Below, piece by piece: positions 29,201 to 37,014 of a stretch of DNA of 64,000 nt. The stretch comes from Streptomyces uncialis (GTDB lineage: Bacteria; Actinomycetota; Actinomycetes; Streptomycetales; Streptomycetaceae), in NCBI RefSeq assembly GCF_036250755.1, contig NZ_CP109583.1, positions 5,727,501 through 5,791,500 on the forward strand, in the 5' to 3' direction. Made by a program: the position numbers and the translations under genes. Within the stretch, counting starts at the first letter, position 1. Each line of letters starts with the position of its first letter. Under the pieces are notes generated by a model, which worked only from the letters and a program-made list of their open reading frames with translations, made no database searches and was not told the DNA's origin.

Positions 29201-29564
29201 GGCGGCGGTGACGTCAGGGCAGCGTCAGCACCGCGCGGAGCGGCGCCGAGGGGGGGAGACGGCGCCGTGGGGAAGAACAATGAGGGGGCGGGACGGGATC
29301 GTGAGCGGGACGGCGCACCGGAGACGATCGGCCCCGGGCGTCCCCGGAGCCGACCGTTTCACTTGGGTGACCGGGCTGCTGTCCCCTGCCGACCGGTCAC
29401 GGAAACCGGAGCGAGGTCCCACGACGTCCGGCACGATCCGTACGTCTCACCGCTCCAGCGAAGCCACGCGTGGTTGTCGCCCGCCCCTGGCTGGCACGGA
29501 CACCGGGACAACGACGCCCGCCGCGCCCCGGTCACGCGCCGTACGGGTGAGAGCGGGCCCGAAC

Positions 29565-29900
29565 TCAGATACGACCCCGGCACAGTTCGAGCAGCGTCAT
29601 CGCCAGCGAGGTGCCCGGCCTGCCGAGGGCGTCACGGAAGTGCTCCAGGACCTCCATCTCCCGCGAGAGATTCACCCGCCGCCCGCCGGAGGTGATCCGG
29701 GCCTCCTGGATCACCGCGGACACCGCCATCCGCTCCTGGACGAGACCGATGATCCGGTCGTCCAGGGCGTCGATCCGTTCCCGGGCGTCCGCGATGGTCC
29801 CGGCCGCCTCCTCGGTACGGGCGCCGGTCCGCTCGGTGGCGCTGAGCACGGGGGACGGGCGGCCGGTCGTGCTGGTGCGCTCGGCTTCGGACGTCGTCAT
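29565..29900 (-). CDS. aroQ: Chorismate mutase, AroQ class
   Basis: 111 residues. The C-terminal 80 residues match the all-helical AroQ fold: RERIDALDDRIIGLVQERM, then AVSAVIQEARITSGG and SREMEVLEHFRDALG. It converts chorismate to prephenate, the branch point to Phe and Tyr. Arg near the N-terminal helix and the Arg/Lys-rich loop are consistent with the active site, though the second-helix Lys seen in some enzymes is not obvious. The ATG at 29900 follows GAGGAG with 8 nt spacing. The upstream 240 bp hold a leader peptide and attenuator specific for aromatic amino acids, which strongly supports the function. Confidence 0.9.
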   Translation of the reverse strand: MTTSEAERTSTTGRPSPVLSATERTGARTEEAAGTIADARERIDALDDRIIGLVQERMAVSAVIQEARITSGGRRVNLSREMEVLEHFRDALGRPGTSLAMTLLELCRGRI

Positions 29901-29987
29901 GGTGGGGCTCCTCGGTGTCGGTGGTTCGCTGGGCGGGGCAGGGTCTTGCTCGACGGCCAACGGGCGACACGGCCCGGACAGCAGAAA

Positions 29988-30013
29988 CGCCCCGGCCTTG
30001 TCGGCCCGGGGCG
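29988..30013 (-). terminator. Attenuator hairpin of aroQ leader
   Basis: On the minus strand CGCCCCGG and CCGGGGCG form an 8 bp stem with a 10 nt loop, followed immediately by TTTCT, giving a U-containing intrinsic terminator 88 bp before the aroQ start. A 7 nt segment in its left side (CGGGCCG) is complementary to CGGCCCG in the leader peptide region (30062-30068), which would form an antiterminator. A second hairpin (GCTTG/CAAGC, 30023-30041) lies between. Confidence 0.75.
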
Positions 30014-30035
30014 CCTGGGAGTGCTTGTCAGGTGA

Positions 30036-30107
30036 TCAAGCAGCACGACCATGGCAGCCGGCGGGCCGGTTGCCATAGGTAAAGCGGAAGGTCAGGTGCT
30101 TGGTCAC
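30036..30107 (-). CDS. Phe/Tyr leader peptide controlling aroQ
   Basis: A 23-residue frame read as MTKHLTFRFTYGNRPAGCHG plus RAA, starting at GTG (30107) and ending TGA. Phe, Phe and Tyr codons (TTC, TTT, TAT) lie within five positions, and TTT and TAT are rare in this genome. Directly after the Tyr codon a strong hairpin forms (30051-30076: ATGGCA..TGCCAT around CCGGC..GCCGG). Ribosome stalling on these codons when charged tRNA-Phe or tRNA-Tyr is scarce would alter folding and allow read-through of the downstream terminator into chorismate mutase. A -10-like hexamer ends seven nucleotides before the GTG, so the leader is probably translated without a 5' UTR. Confidence 0.75.
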   Translation of the reverse strand: MTKHLTFRFTYGNRPAGCHGRAA

Positions 30108-30113
30108 CCGGAC

Positions 30114-30144
30114 ATTATGCCCCCGGCCCCGTACGCCCGGTCAA
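30114..30144 (-). promoter_or_regulatory. Promoter of the aroQ leader transcript
   Basis: Minus strand TTGACC (30139-30144) and CATAAT (30114-30119), spacer 19 nt. Transcription would start at or next to the leader-peptide GTG at 30107. Confidence 0.65.
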
Positions 30145-30339
30145 TCCATGGGCACCGGCCGCCCGGATGCTGAGACGGACCGCCCGGTCACCCTGGGTGC
30201 CCGCCCCGGGGCGCCCGACGCGTACCCCGGGGGAAGCGGCTCGCGGCGCCGTTAGAATCGATGGCGGAACCCCTGTGGTACGCGCCGATACCGTCGCCGT
30301 ACGGCCCCCGTACCCGTAGTCACAGCCGGAAGGCCCCCC

Positions 30340-31923
30340 GTGCCCTCAGCGACCCCCGCTGCCGCCCCCGACACCGTCCTGGTCGTCGACTTCGGTGCGC
30401 AGTACGCCCAGCTCATCGCCCGCCGTGTCCGCGAGGCACGGGTCTACAGCGAGATCGTGCCGAGCTCCATGCCGGTCGAGGAGATGCTCGCCAGGAACCC
30501 GGCGGCGATCATCCTCTCCGGCGGCCCGTCCTCGGTGTACGCCGAAGCCGCCCCCACGGTCGACCGTGCCCTGTTCGAAGCCGGTGTCCCGGTCTTCGGC
30601 ATGTGCTACGGCTTCCAGCTCATGGCGACCACCCTCGGCGGCACCGTCGACAACACCGGCGCCCGCGAGTACGGCCGCACCCCGCTGCACGTCAGCAAGG
30701 TCGGCTCCACCCTCTTCGAGGGCACGCCCGCCGAGCAGCCCGTATGGATGTCCCACGGCGACGCGTGCTCCGCCGCGCCCGAGGGCTTCACGGTCACCGC
30801 GTCCACCGACGTGGTCCCCGTCGCCGCCTTCGAGAACGACGAGAAGAAGCTGTACGGCGTCCAGTACCACCCGGAGGTCATGCACTCGACGCACGGCCAG
30901 CAGGTGCTGGAGCACTTCCTGTACCGGGGCGCGGGCATCAAGCCCTCCTGGACCACGGGCAACGTCATCGAGGAGCAGCTCACCGCGATCCGCGAGCAGG
31001 TCGGGGACCGCCGCGCGATCTGCGCGCTCTCCGGCGGGGTCGACTCCGCGGTCGCCGCCGCGCTGGTCCAAAAAGCCATCGGCTCCCGGCTGACCTGCGT
31101 GTACGTCGACCACGGCCTGATGCGCAAGGGCGAGACCGAGCAGGTCGAGAAGGACTTCGTCGCCGCGACCGGGGTACAGCTCAAGGTCGTCGACGCCGCC
31201 GACCGCTTCCTCGACGCGCTGAAGGGCGTCTCCGACCCCGAGCAGAAGCGCAAGATCATCGGCCGGGAGTTCATCCGGGTCTTCGAGCAGGCCCAGGCGG
31301 AGATCATCGCCGAGGCCCCCGGGGACCAGCCCGTCGAGTTCCTCGTCCAGGGCACCCTCTACCCGGACGTCGTGGAGTCCGGCGGCGGCACCGGCACCGC
31401 CAACATCAAGTCCCACCACAACGTCGGCGGACTGCCCGAGGACCTTGAGTTCCAGCTGATCGAACCGCTGCGCCAGCTGTTCAAGGACGAGGTCCGGATG
31501 GTCGGCTCCGAGCTGGGGCTGCCCGACGAGATCGTCCAGCGCCAGCCGTTCCCCGGCCCCGGCCTCGGTATCCGGATCGTCGGCGAGGTCACCCGCGAAC
31601 GGCTCGACCTGCTGCGCGACGCCGACGCGATCGCCCGCGAGGAACTGTCCGCCGCCGGACTCGACCGGGATATCTGGCAGTGCCCGGTCGTCCTGCTCGC
31701 GGACGTCCGCAGCGTCGGCGTCCAGGGCGACGGCCGCACCTACGGCCACCCGATCGTGCTGCGGCCGGTCTCGTCCGAGGACGCGATGACCGCGGACTGG
31801 ACACGGATGCCGTACGAGACCCTCGCCCGGATCTCCACCCGCATCACCAACGAGGTCGCCGACGTCAACCGAGTCGTCCTCGACGTCACGAGCAAGCCCC
31901 CGGGCACCATCGAGTGGGAGTGA
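30340..31923 (+). CDS. guaA: GMP synthase (glutamine-hydrolysing)
   Basis: 527 residues. It aminates XMP to GMP using ATP and ammonia from glutamine. The class I glutaminase domain has the nucleophile in GMCYGFQLM and the His/Glu of QYHPEVMHS; the ATP pyrophosphatase domain has the P-loop [12 protein letters not shown]; the C-terminal dimerisation domain ends KPPGTIEWE. The GTG at 30340 is preceded by GGAAGG. A TAGAAT hexamer at 30253 is a possible -10. Together with guaB this completes the IMP to GMP route within the window. A strong terminator follows. Confidence 0.97.
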   Translation: MPSATPAAAPDTVLVVDFGAQYAQLIARRVREARVYSEIVPSSMPVEEMLARNPAAIILSGGPSSVYAEAAPTVDRALFEAGVPVFGMCYGFQLMATTLGGTVDNTGAREYGRTPLHVSKVGSTLFEGTPAEQPVWMSHGDACSAAPEGFTVTASTDVVPVAAFENDEKKLYGVQYHPEVMHSTHGQQVLEHFLYRGAGIKPSWTTGNVIEEQLTAIREQVGDRRAICALSGGVDSAVAAALVQKAIGSRLTCVYVDHGLMRKGETEQVEKDFVAATGVQLKVVDAADRFLDALKGVSDPEQKRKIIGREFIRVFEQAQAEIIAEAPGDQPVEFLVQGTLYPDVVESGGGTGTANIKSHHNVGGLPEDLEFQLIEPLRQLFKDEVRMVGSELGLPDEIVQRQPFPGPGLGIRIVGEVTRERLDLLRDADAIAREELSAAGLDRDIWQCPVVLLADVRSVGVQGDGRTYGHPIVLRPVSSEDAMTADWTRMPYETLARISTRITNEVADVNRVVLDVTSKPPGTIEWE

Positions 31924-31957
31924 CCCGCTGTCCACGCCTGACCCGCTGAGCCCCTGA

Positions 31958-32000
31958 GAGCGGCCCCCCGACCGGCACATGACCGGTCGGGGGGCCGCTC
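31958..32000. terminator. Bidirectional terminator after guaA
   Basis: A perfect 18 bp stem (31958-31975 with 31983-32000) with a 7 nt loop, between convergent guaA and the DUF397 gene. Confidence 0.88.
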
Positions 32001-32018
32001 TTCGTCGTCCGTGGCCGC

Positions 32019-32198
32019 TCAGGCGTGGTCGTGCTGGAGTCCGGCCAGGAAGACGGTCCAGCTCGGGGCCGATACCGAAGCGGTCGGTCCGGCTTCGCCG
32101 CGCTTGCTGTCCCGGAACGCCACCGCGCCGTCCTGCGTGCGTACTTCCACGCAGTTAGCTTCGTGAGTGCTGTGCGTGGATTTGACCCAGCGGTCCAT
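32019..32198 (-). CDS. DUF397 protein
   Basis: 59 residues, beginning MDRWVKSTHSTHEANCVEVR and containing VAFRDSKRGEAG, typical of DUF397. These small proteins are almost always encoded beside an XRE regulator with a DUF5753 domain, and some such pairs (for example Scr1/Scr2-type) behave like an inhibitor or antitoxin with its partner. The ATG at 32198 follows AAGGAG. Its start lies 44 bp inside the 3' end of the regulator gene, a longer overlap than the usual ATGA, so translation is probably coupled. Confidence 0.85.
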   Translation of the reverse strand: MDRWVKSTHSTHEANCVEVRTQDGAVAFRDSKRGEAGPTASVSAPSWTVFLAGLQHDHA

Positions 32199-33069
32199 CC
32201 TGGTAACTCCTTGCCGTGTCGGCGAGGACCCGGCGAGACGTGTCCTCATCCTGCGCTGTGGACCAGATGCCCTCGAATGCTTCGGTGTACTGCTCCACCT
32301 CAGCTTGTTTGTCGTGATAATAGCCGCCGGTGTACGTGTCACCGTAGACAGTGGTGGGCTCCTGAACTCCGCCTAGGGCAGGGGGGAATCGCATGATGAC
32401 GAACGCACCGGCGAGCGATCCTGGATGTACTGCCGCCGCGAGGGGAATGACCCGGATCGTGATCCTCGGCAGCCCTGCCATGTAGACCAGGTGAGCGAGT
32501 TGCACGGCCATCACCCTGCCGTCACCCATGGGGCGTCGTAGCACCGTTTCCGACAGGGCGATCCGCACCACCGGTGGGCGTCGCCCAGTCAGGATCGCCT
32601 GCCGAGCCATCCGAAAAGCCACCCGGCCTTCGACCTCATCGGAGGGCAGGTCCGGAAATCGGGTCCGAACCACCGCTCGCACATAGTCGCCTGTCTGGAG
32701 CAGCCCTGGCATCACGTCACTCTCGTATGAATCGATGTGGCTCGCAGACGACTCCAAGCCTGCGAACACGTCGAACCGGCCAGGAACGGTGCCGGCAAAG
32801 TCCTGCCACCAAGAGGGTGTCTTGGCCTCACGCGCCAGCTCCATCAGCGCACTCGTCACGGCCTCGTCCGCCTCGTACGCGCCGCACATCATCTGAACGT
32901 CGAGCGCTCGCACGGGGGACCGGCCCGTCTCGATGCGCCACATCTTCGTCTCGGACCACTCGAACCGCTGGGACGCGGCTCGCAGGGTCACCCCGGCGCG
33001 CTCGCGCAGCTGACGGAGGCTTCGCCCGAGCTGTCGCCGGGGCACGGTGGACACACTCTTGCCGCTCAT
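32155..33069 (-). CDS. XRE-family regulator with DUF5753
   Basis: 304 residues. The N-terminal helix-turn-helix reads LRQLRERAGVTLRAASQRFE then WSETKMWRIETGR. The remainder (about 90-290: WWQDFAGTVPGRFDVFAGLE..., YESDVMPGLLQTGDYVRAV, PRITIRVIPLAAAVHPG) is DUF5753, an effector-like domain of Streptomyces abundant regulators. It is co-directional with and overlaps DUF397. Codon use is slightly less G+C-extreme than its neighbours, in keeping with the mobility of this gene family. The start at 33069 (MSGKSVSTVPRRQ) was chosen because the upstream extension has no domain match. Confidence 0.88.
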   Translation of the reverse strand: MSGKSVSTVPRRQLGRSLRQLRERAGVTLRAASQRFEWSETKMWRIETGRSPVRALDVQMMCGAYEADEAVTSALMELAREAKTPSWWQDFAGTVPGRFDVFAGLESSASHIDSYESDVMPGLLQTGDYVRAVVRTRFPDLPSDEVEGRVAFRMARQAILTGRRPPVVRIALSETVLRRPMGDGRVMAVQLAHLVYMAGLPRITIRVIPLAAAVHPGSLAGAFVIMRFPPALGGVQEPTTVYGDTYTGGYYHDKQAEVEQYTEAFEGIWSTAQDEDTSRRVLADTARSYQDGPLGQIHAQHSRS

Positions 33070-33271
33070 GTCTTCCCCATTCCGCGCCGAGTCTTGCACC
33101 ACAGGTGACAGGGTCTTGCACCGTGCATGACCAGGCACTTTCGTCTTCCCCTCAGGGGGTCATTTCCCTGCGCAGCCTTGCACGGCTCCCGGCCGCGCGG
33201 GCAGTTTTGGGGACGGACAACCCCCGCCGAAATATGGGGTGTTGACCGGGATCACCCACACGAGGAGACAC

Positions 33272-33568
33272 ATGGAACCCCCTCACCCTCAGCCCCATCC
33301 GCCTCACCCGTCACTCGCGGAGATCCGGGCGGGCGAGCACGGAAACCCGCCCCCGCCCGGCGGCGACTGGGCGGCCGACCTCGCCATCGAGCGGCTGACC
33401 GCCGCCACACGGCAGACGGGAATCGAACTGCCCGGGCTGTCCGTGCTGGAGGACGGCGCCCGGCCTCCGCTCGTCTACCTGGGGTGGTGCAACGCCAGGG
33501 CCGCCGAGATCATCGCCGAGTCACTGATCATGCGGCAGCTCGTGGGCGCCCCGGGGACGGACACATGA
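33272..33568 (+). CDS. Hypothetical protein
   Basis: 98 residues, not recognised. The first 40 residues are Pro/His-rich; the rest (WAADLAIERLTAATRQTGIE ... GWCNARAAEIIAESLIMRQL) looks helical and soluble. The ATG at 33272 follows GAGGAG at good spacing. The stop overlaps the next gene's ATG (ATGA), so the two are translationally coupled. Association with the divergent XRE regulator is possible, as small unknown genes often flank such pairs. Confidence 0.65.
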   Translation: MEPPHPQPHPPHPSLAEIRAGEHGNPPPPGGDWAADLAIERLTAATRQTGIELPGLSVLEDGARPPLVYLGWCNARAAEIIAESLIMRQLVGAPGTDT

Positions 33569-33696
33569 GCCGCGCGCGTCGCCGTCCGCGCTACCGGGTG
33601 ACCCTGGACGGGACCCTGTGGGGCGGCATCGTCCTGCTGCTGGCGTGGGGGTCCCTGATGGTCGTCGTGGTGCTCGTCGCGACGGAGGGGATGTGA
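33565..33696 (+). CDS. Small membrane protein
   Basis: 43 residues: a basic N-terminus (MSRARRRPRYR) and one hydrophobic helix (GGIVLLLAWGSLMVVVVLVA). The ATG overlaps the stop of the preceding gene by ATGA. No family is recognised. Its short length would make it easy to miss in automatic annotation. Confidence 0.6.
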   Translation: MSRARRRPRYRVTLDGTLWGGIVLLLAWGSLMVVVVLVATEGM

Positions 33697-33715
33697 GGCA
33701 CTGACACAGCGCCGC

Positions 33716-33743
33716 GCCCGCCCGGGAGCGGCTCCGGGCGGGC
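33716..33743. terminator. Hairpin between convergent genes
   Basis: GCCCGCCCGG-GAGC pairs with GCTCCGGGCGGGC with one bulged base. It lies 20 bp after the small membrane protein and 10 bp before the end of the convergent flavin-type gene. Confidence 0.5.
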
Positions 33744-33752
33744 ACGCCGGGG

Positions 33753-34244
33753 TCAGGTGCGGCGCCGCCGCCGTACACCGGTCCCCGGTGACCAGAACTC
33801 GACCACCAGGTAGCGCTCGTCCTCGATGCTGGTCCGTACGACTTCGGTCACCTCGGTCCGGAACAGGTGGAACGGTCCGGGCGGCGGCCCCGCCTCCGCC
33901 GCGTACCGTTGCAGCTCCTCGGGGCCGTGGACCTCCACGGCCCGCCCCGCGACCCGGACGTCACCGCCGCCCATGTCCGTACCGCCCCCCTGATTGGCCT
34001 GGAGGGCGAACCGGGGGTCACGGATCAGGTCCCGCGCCTTCATCGACTCCGGCATCATGCCCATCGTCAGCTCCCCCCTTGCGAACTGCACCTCGATCCC
34101 GGAGGTGCGGGGCGAGCCGTCCCGGCGCAGGGTCGCGAGCGTGTGATGGGTGAAGGCGGCGAACCGGTTCTGGACGGCGGCGGACAGTTCGGGCGCCTCG
34201 GCGGTGAACGCGGCCCAGTTCTGGGACTCGGGGTTGTTCGGCAT
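33753..34244 (-). CDS. Pyridoxamine 5'-phosphate oxidase-like (FMN/F420 split-barrel) protein
   Basis: 163 residues with the split-barrel signatures TLATLRRDGSPRTSGIEVQF, then DLIRDPRFALQAN and VRVAGRAVEVHG, and a C-terminal VVEFWSPG. Proteins of this type bind FMN, F420 or haem; true PdxH catalytic residues cannot be assigned here. The substrate is unknown. It is transcribed alone, convergent with the small membrane protein pair. Confidence 0.85.
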   Translation of the reverse strand: MPNNPESQNWAAFTAEAPELSAAVQNRFAAFTHHTLATLRRDGSPRTSGIEVQFARGELTMGMMPESMKARDLIRDPRFALQANQGGGTDMGGGDVRVAGRAVEVHGPEELQRYAAEAGPPPGPFHLFRTEVTEVVRTSIEDERYLVVEFWSPGTGVRRRRRT

Positions 34245-34737
34245 ATGGCCAGTGTTTCCCCGATACCCGACACCTTCTGTCCGGATTCCCCCACCCGGCC
34301 GACCGTCCCGCCGTACCGCCGTTCCTGGCTACATTTGCGTTCCGGTTGGAAAACGACCGGGATCATGCGCCGCCACCTCCCGCGACCCGGCCCGCCCGGC
34401 CCCGGCAGCACCGTCGCCCACCCGCCGACCGCCCGGAACAAGCCGGACACCTGGGACGATGCGGGCCGGAGCGCCTTCGGGGGCACCGATTCCGTCGTAC
34501 CGGACGAACCGGCCCGGGGTACGCGCCCGGCGGAAAACGCACCCTCCGGTCAACCCGGACGCGCCCTCGTCGCCGTAACGGGGGGTGCCCGGTCCTGCGC
34601 GGTGCGCTCGGGTAGGGCACAATTCCCAGTCATCACAGGGAACTTGCGCAGGCGTCCGGGTCAACACCCGTGCGCCGGGGCGGCGGCGAGCGTACCGGCC
34701 CGGGGGCGGGAACGGGCGGGAACACGGAGTGGGCGCG
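34245..34737. other. Divergent intergenic region, nothing definite
   Basis: 493 bp upstream of both flanking genes. A CACAAT hexamer at 34618 could be a -10 element for the downstream membrane protein. Otherwise I see no repeat, hairpin or small gene I can support. Confidence 0.4.
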
Positions 34738-36009
34738 GTGGCACTACCTCAGGCGGCGGGGCGGGAGACGCACGAGGCTGCGTGTGCGCGCGGGGGCTGC
34801 CCGCACGGGGCACGGGAGGGGCACCGGCGCGCGGTCGCCGCGTTCCTCACCAAACGGGACGAACTCGCCGCAGGGCAGGGCCTGCCCGCCGCCGTCGCGC
34901 ACTCGGCCGGGGCCACCCGGCAGTGGGTGTCCGACGAACTCGCCCAGTCCGCCGAGGTGGTGGCCGCCCGGGGGCTGGCCGAGAGCGCGGCCTGGCACAC
35001 GTCCCTGTGGCCGAGGACCCTCGCCGTGGTGTGGGGCGGCACGGGCGCGGTGCTCGCCGTCCAGGCACTCACCGCGTACGGCGCCGGGTGGAACACCGCG
35101 CGGACCGCCGGGCTGGTCGCCACGGTCGCCGTCGCGGCCCTGCTGACCCTCGCCGCGCGGGTGCACCGCGAGCGGGGCGGGGTGCTCGCCCCGCTGATCG
35201 GCGAGGACAACCGGCTCTCCACCTCGCGTGCCGTCGCCGGGCTGTGGGTGCTGTTCGTGGTGTACGCGGTACTGGTCCTGGCCGGACAGCTCGCCGGGGC
35301 CTCGGGGCCCGCCGCGCGGGACGCCCTCATCGACGGACTCGGGCTGGCCCGCGGGGCCGCCACCCTGACCGTCGTGGCGGTGCTGTGCGCGGTCGCCGTC
35401 CTGGTACGCCGGGTGGTCACCGTACGGGTGCTCGGGCAGCGGCTCCAGAAGGTACGCGCGGTGCGGCCACGCGGCGCGGACCTGCTCACCGACGACTCCG
35501 GCCGGGGCAGCTTCACGGATGTCCAGTACGTCCTCGTGACCGCAGCCGCGCTGGTCTTCGCGGCGGTCCGGCTGGGACGGCGGCCCGAGCGGCTGCCCGA
35601 ACTGCCCTGGGCCCTGGCCGTGCTCGTCCTGGTCTCGGCGGTCACGTACCTCGCGGGCAAGTACGCGGAGGGCGGGCGTCCCGTCATCCACTCCGTGGTC
35701 CGGGCCCGGGCCGCCGGTGACCTGGACTCACCGATCCGTACGGGCGACGACATCGAGATCCGGGGCGCGGGGTTCGTCCCGCCCGGGGGGCAGGGGGCCC
35801 AGGCGCTGACCCGGCTCGTCGTCCGGATCGGCTCCGTCCACGTCCACGTTCCGCTGGTCCCGGTCCCCGGCGGGTTCACCAACCCGTCCGACCACACGCT
35901 GACGGTCCCCGTCCCGGTCGAGGTCGAACCCGGCCGCGTGGACGTCCAGGTCATCACCGCGGCCGGCCTCGAAACCAACCGCACGACGATCGAGGTCACG
36001 GTGGATTAG
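34738..36009 (+). CDS. Polytopic membrane protein with C-terminal beta-domain
   Basis: 423 residues, not recognised as a named family. After a soluble N-terminus (about 90 residues) there are five or six hydrophobic helices between about 95 and 315 (for example TLAVVWGGTGAVLAVQALTA, LWVLFVVYAVLVLAGQLAG, ALAVLVLVSAVTYLAGKYA). The C-terminal 105 residues look like an immunoglobulin-like or IPT/TIG fold (DDIEIRGAGFVPPGGQ; VHVPLVPVPGGFTNPSDH; VDVQVITAAGLETN). The GTG at 34738 is preceded by GGAG; a GTG at 34729 is an alternative. A repeat element follows its stop codon directly. Confidence 0.75.
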   Translation: MALPQAAGRETHEAACARGGCPHGAREGHRRAVAAFLTKRDELAAGQGLPAAVAHSAGATRQWVSDELAQSAEVVAARGLAESAAWHTSLWPRTLAVVWGGTGAVLAVQALTAYGAGWNTARTAGLVATVAVAALLTLAARVHRERGGVLAPLIGEDNRLSTSRAVAGLWVLFVVYAVLVLAGQLAGASGPAARDALIDGLGLARGAATLTVVAVLCAVAVLVRRVVTVRVLGQRLQKVRAVRPRGADLLTDDSGRGSFTDVQYVLVTAAALVFAAVRLGRRPERLPELPWALAVLVLVSAVTYLAGKYAEGGRPVIHSVVRARAAGDLDSPIRTGDDIEIRGAGFVPPGGQGAQALTRLVVRIGSVHVHVPLVPVPGGFTNPSDHTLTVPVPVEVEPGRVDVQVITAAGLETNRTTIEVTVD

Positions 36010-36024
36010 TCCCCGGGCCCGTAG

Positions 36025-36731
36025 GGTTCCCCACCTGGACGTACCTGTTCCCGTGCAGGTCGGACGGGGGTGCGCAGTTCCCCGCGGGTCGCCTTCGCTG
36101 GCGCTTCTGGGGTTCCCCACCTGGGCGTACCTGTTCCCGTGCGGGTACGTCCGTGGGTGCGCAGTTCCCCGCGCCCCTAGGTCTCCGGTGCCGGGCGCAC
36201 TTCGTTCCTGTGCCGTCGCTCGTCGTTTTCGCGCAGTTCCCCGCGCCCCTGGATGCTGCCCCTTCGGGTTTGTTCGTCGGGTGCGGGTCGGCCCTCGTCT
36301 TTTGCGCAGTTCCCCGCGCCCCTTTGGGGCGCCCACCTGGGGCTGTCGATCAGGCTGCGGGCTGTCAGCAAGCGGGGCCGGGGTTGAACCCCCCTCCTCG
36401 CGGACCCGCCCTGCTGCCGGAGGGGGTGGGCGGGAATCTCTGCCCGCAGACTCCGATGCTCTTCAGTCGGGCAAGGAAACGACTTACCGAGCGCGTTGGA
36501 GCGAGGACGGAGAATCCCGACCGGCACCGACCCGAAGAACCGGCCGGATGCGCCCCTAAGGGGCGCGGGGAACTGCGCAAACCCACCGAGCGACGGCACA
36601 GGAACGGAGTACGCCCAGCACCGAGTACCCAGGGGCGCGAGGAACCGCGCACCCCACGAGCGACCCGCACAGGAACGAAGTACGCCCCGCCGGACAGACC
36701 TACGAAGCGCAAGCGAAGGCGACCCGCAGAG
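36025..36731 (+). repeat. Dispersed palindromic repeat, copy 4 (complete)
   Basis: This fills the gap between two convergent genes from about 16 bp after one stop codon to the stop codon of the other. Left arms with GCGCAGTTCCCCGCG occur at about 36072, 36158, 36232 and 36305; the core follows; inverted right arms are at about 36558 and 36632. The terminal right-arm sequence GCGCAAGCGAAGGCGACCCG mirrors the left arm start. Confidence 0.85.
36422..36540 (+). repeat. Conserved 119 bp core of repeat copy 4
   Basis: Same boundaries as the other cores (GGGGGTGGGCGGGAATCTC to GACCCGAAGAAC), with a slightly more divergent centre (GCAAGGAAACGACTTACC). Confidence 0.8.
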
Positions 36732-36732
36732 G

Positions 36733-37014
36733 TCAGTCCCGGGGAGGCACATCCCCCCGAGCGCCCCGGGCACCGTGCGCACCCCGGGCCGACGGACCCA
36801 GGGACGACGAGGCACGAGCGACCCGGGCGTGCCGCCACAACACCGTGGACATCCCCACCACCGCCGCCACCCCCAACCCCCCGAGCACGATCGGAACCAG
36901 CGTCCACCACGGCAGATCACCGTTCCCCGCGACATCCACCGCGTACAGCACACCCGCGACAGACAACGCCGCCCCGGCGATCAGCTTTCCCGGCTGGAAC
37001 TCATGACGCAGCAC
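36733..37014 (-). CDS. Small membrane protein
   Basis: 93 residues with two hydrophobic helices (KLIAGAALSVAGVLYAVDVA and WWTLVPIVLGGLGVAAVVGM) and a basic, Gly/Ala-rich C-terminal tail. The GTG start at 37014 overlaps the 3' end of the PspC gene by 14 bp, so the two are coupled. No specific function is recognised; the context suggests the same envelope-related unit. Confidence 0.7.
   Translation of the reverse strand: MLRHEFQPGKLIAGAALSVAGVLYAVDVAGNGDLPWWTLVPIVLGGLGVAAVVGMSTVLWRHARVARASSSLGPSARGAHGARGARGDVPPRD

Larger units (their letters stand above)
28979..29564. other. Intergenic region, surface-protein promoter side and aroQ 3' side
   Basis: 586 bp without a convincing gene. It contains a perfect 15 bp hairpin (29163-29200, annotated) and a Crp-like palindrome (29118-29133, annotated). 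The stretch 29205-29560 has short reading frames on both strands with no recognisable product; I see nothing definite there. Confidence 0.45.

Noticed and set aside
29225..29564. Small genes between the surface protein and chorismate mutase
   Set aside because: Short frames exist on both strands but none has a good start, ribosome binding site or recognisable sequence.
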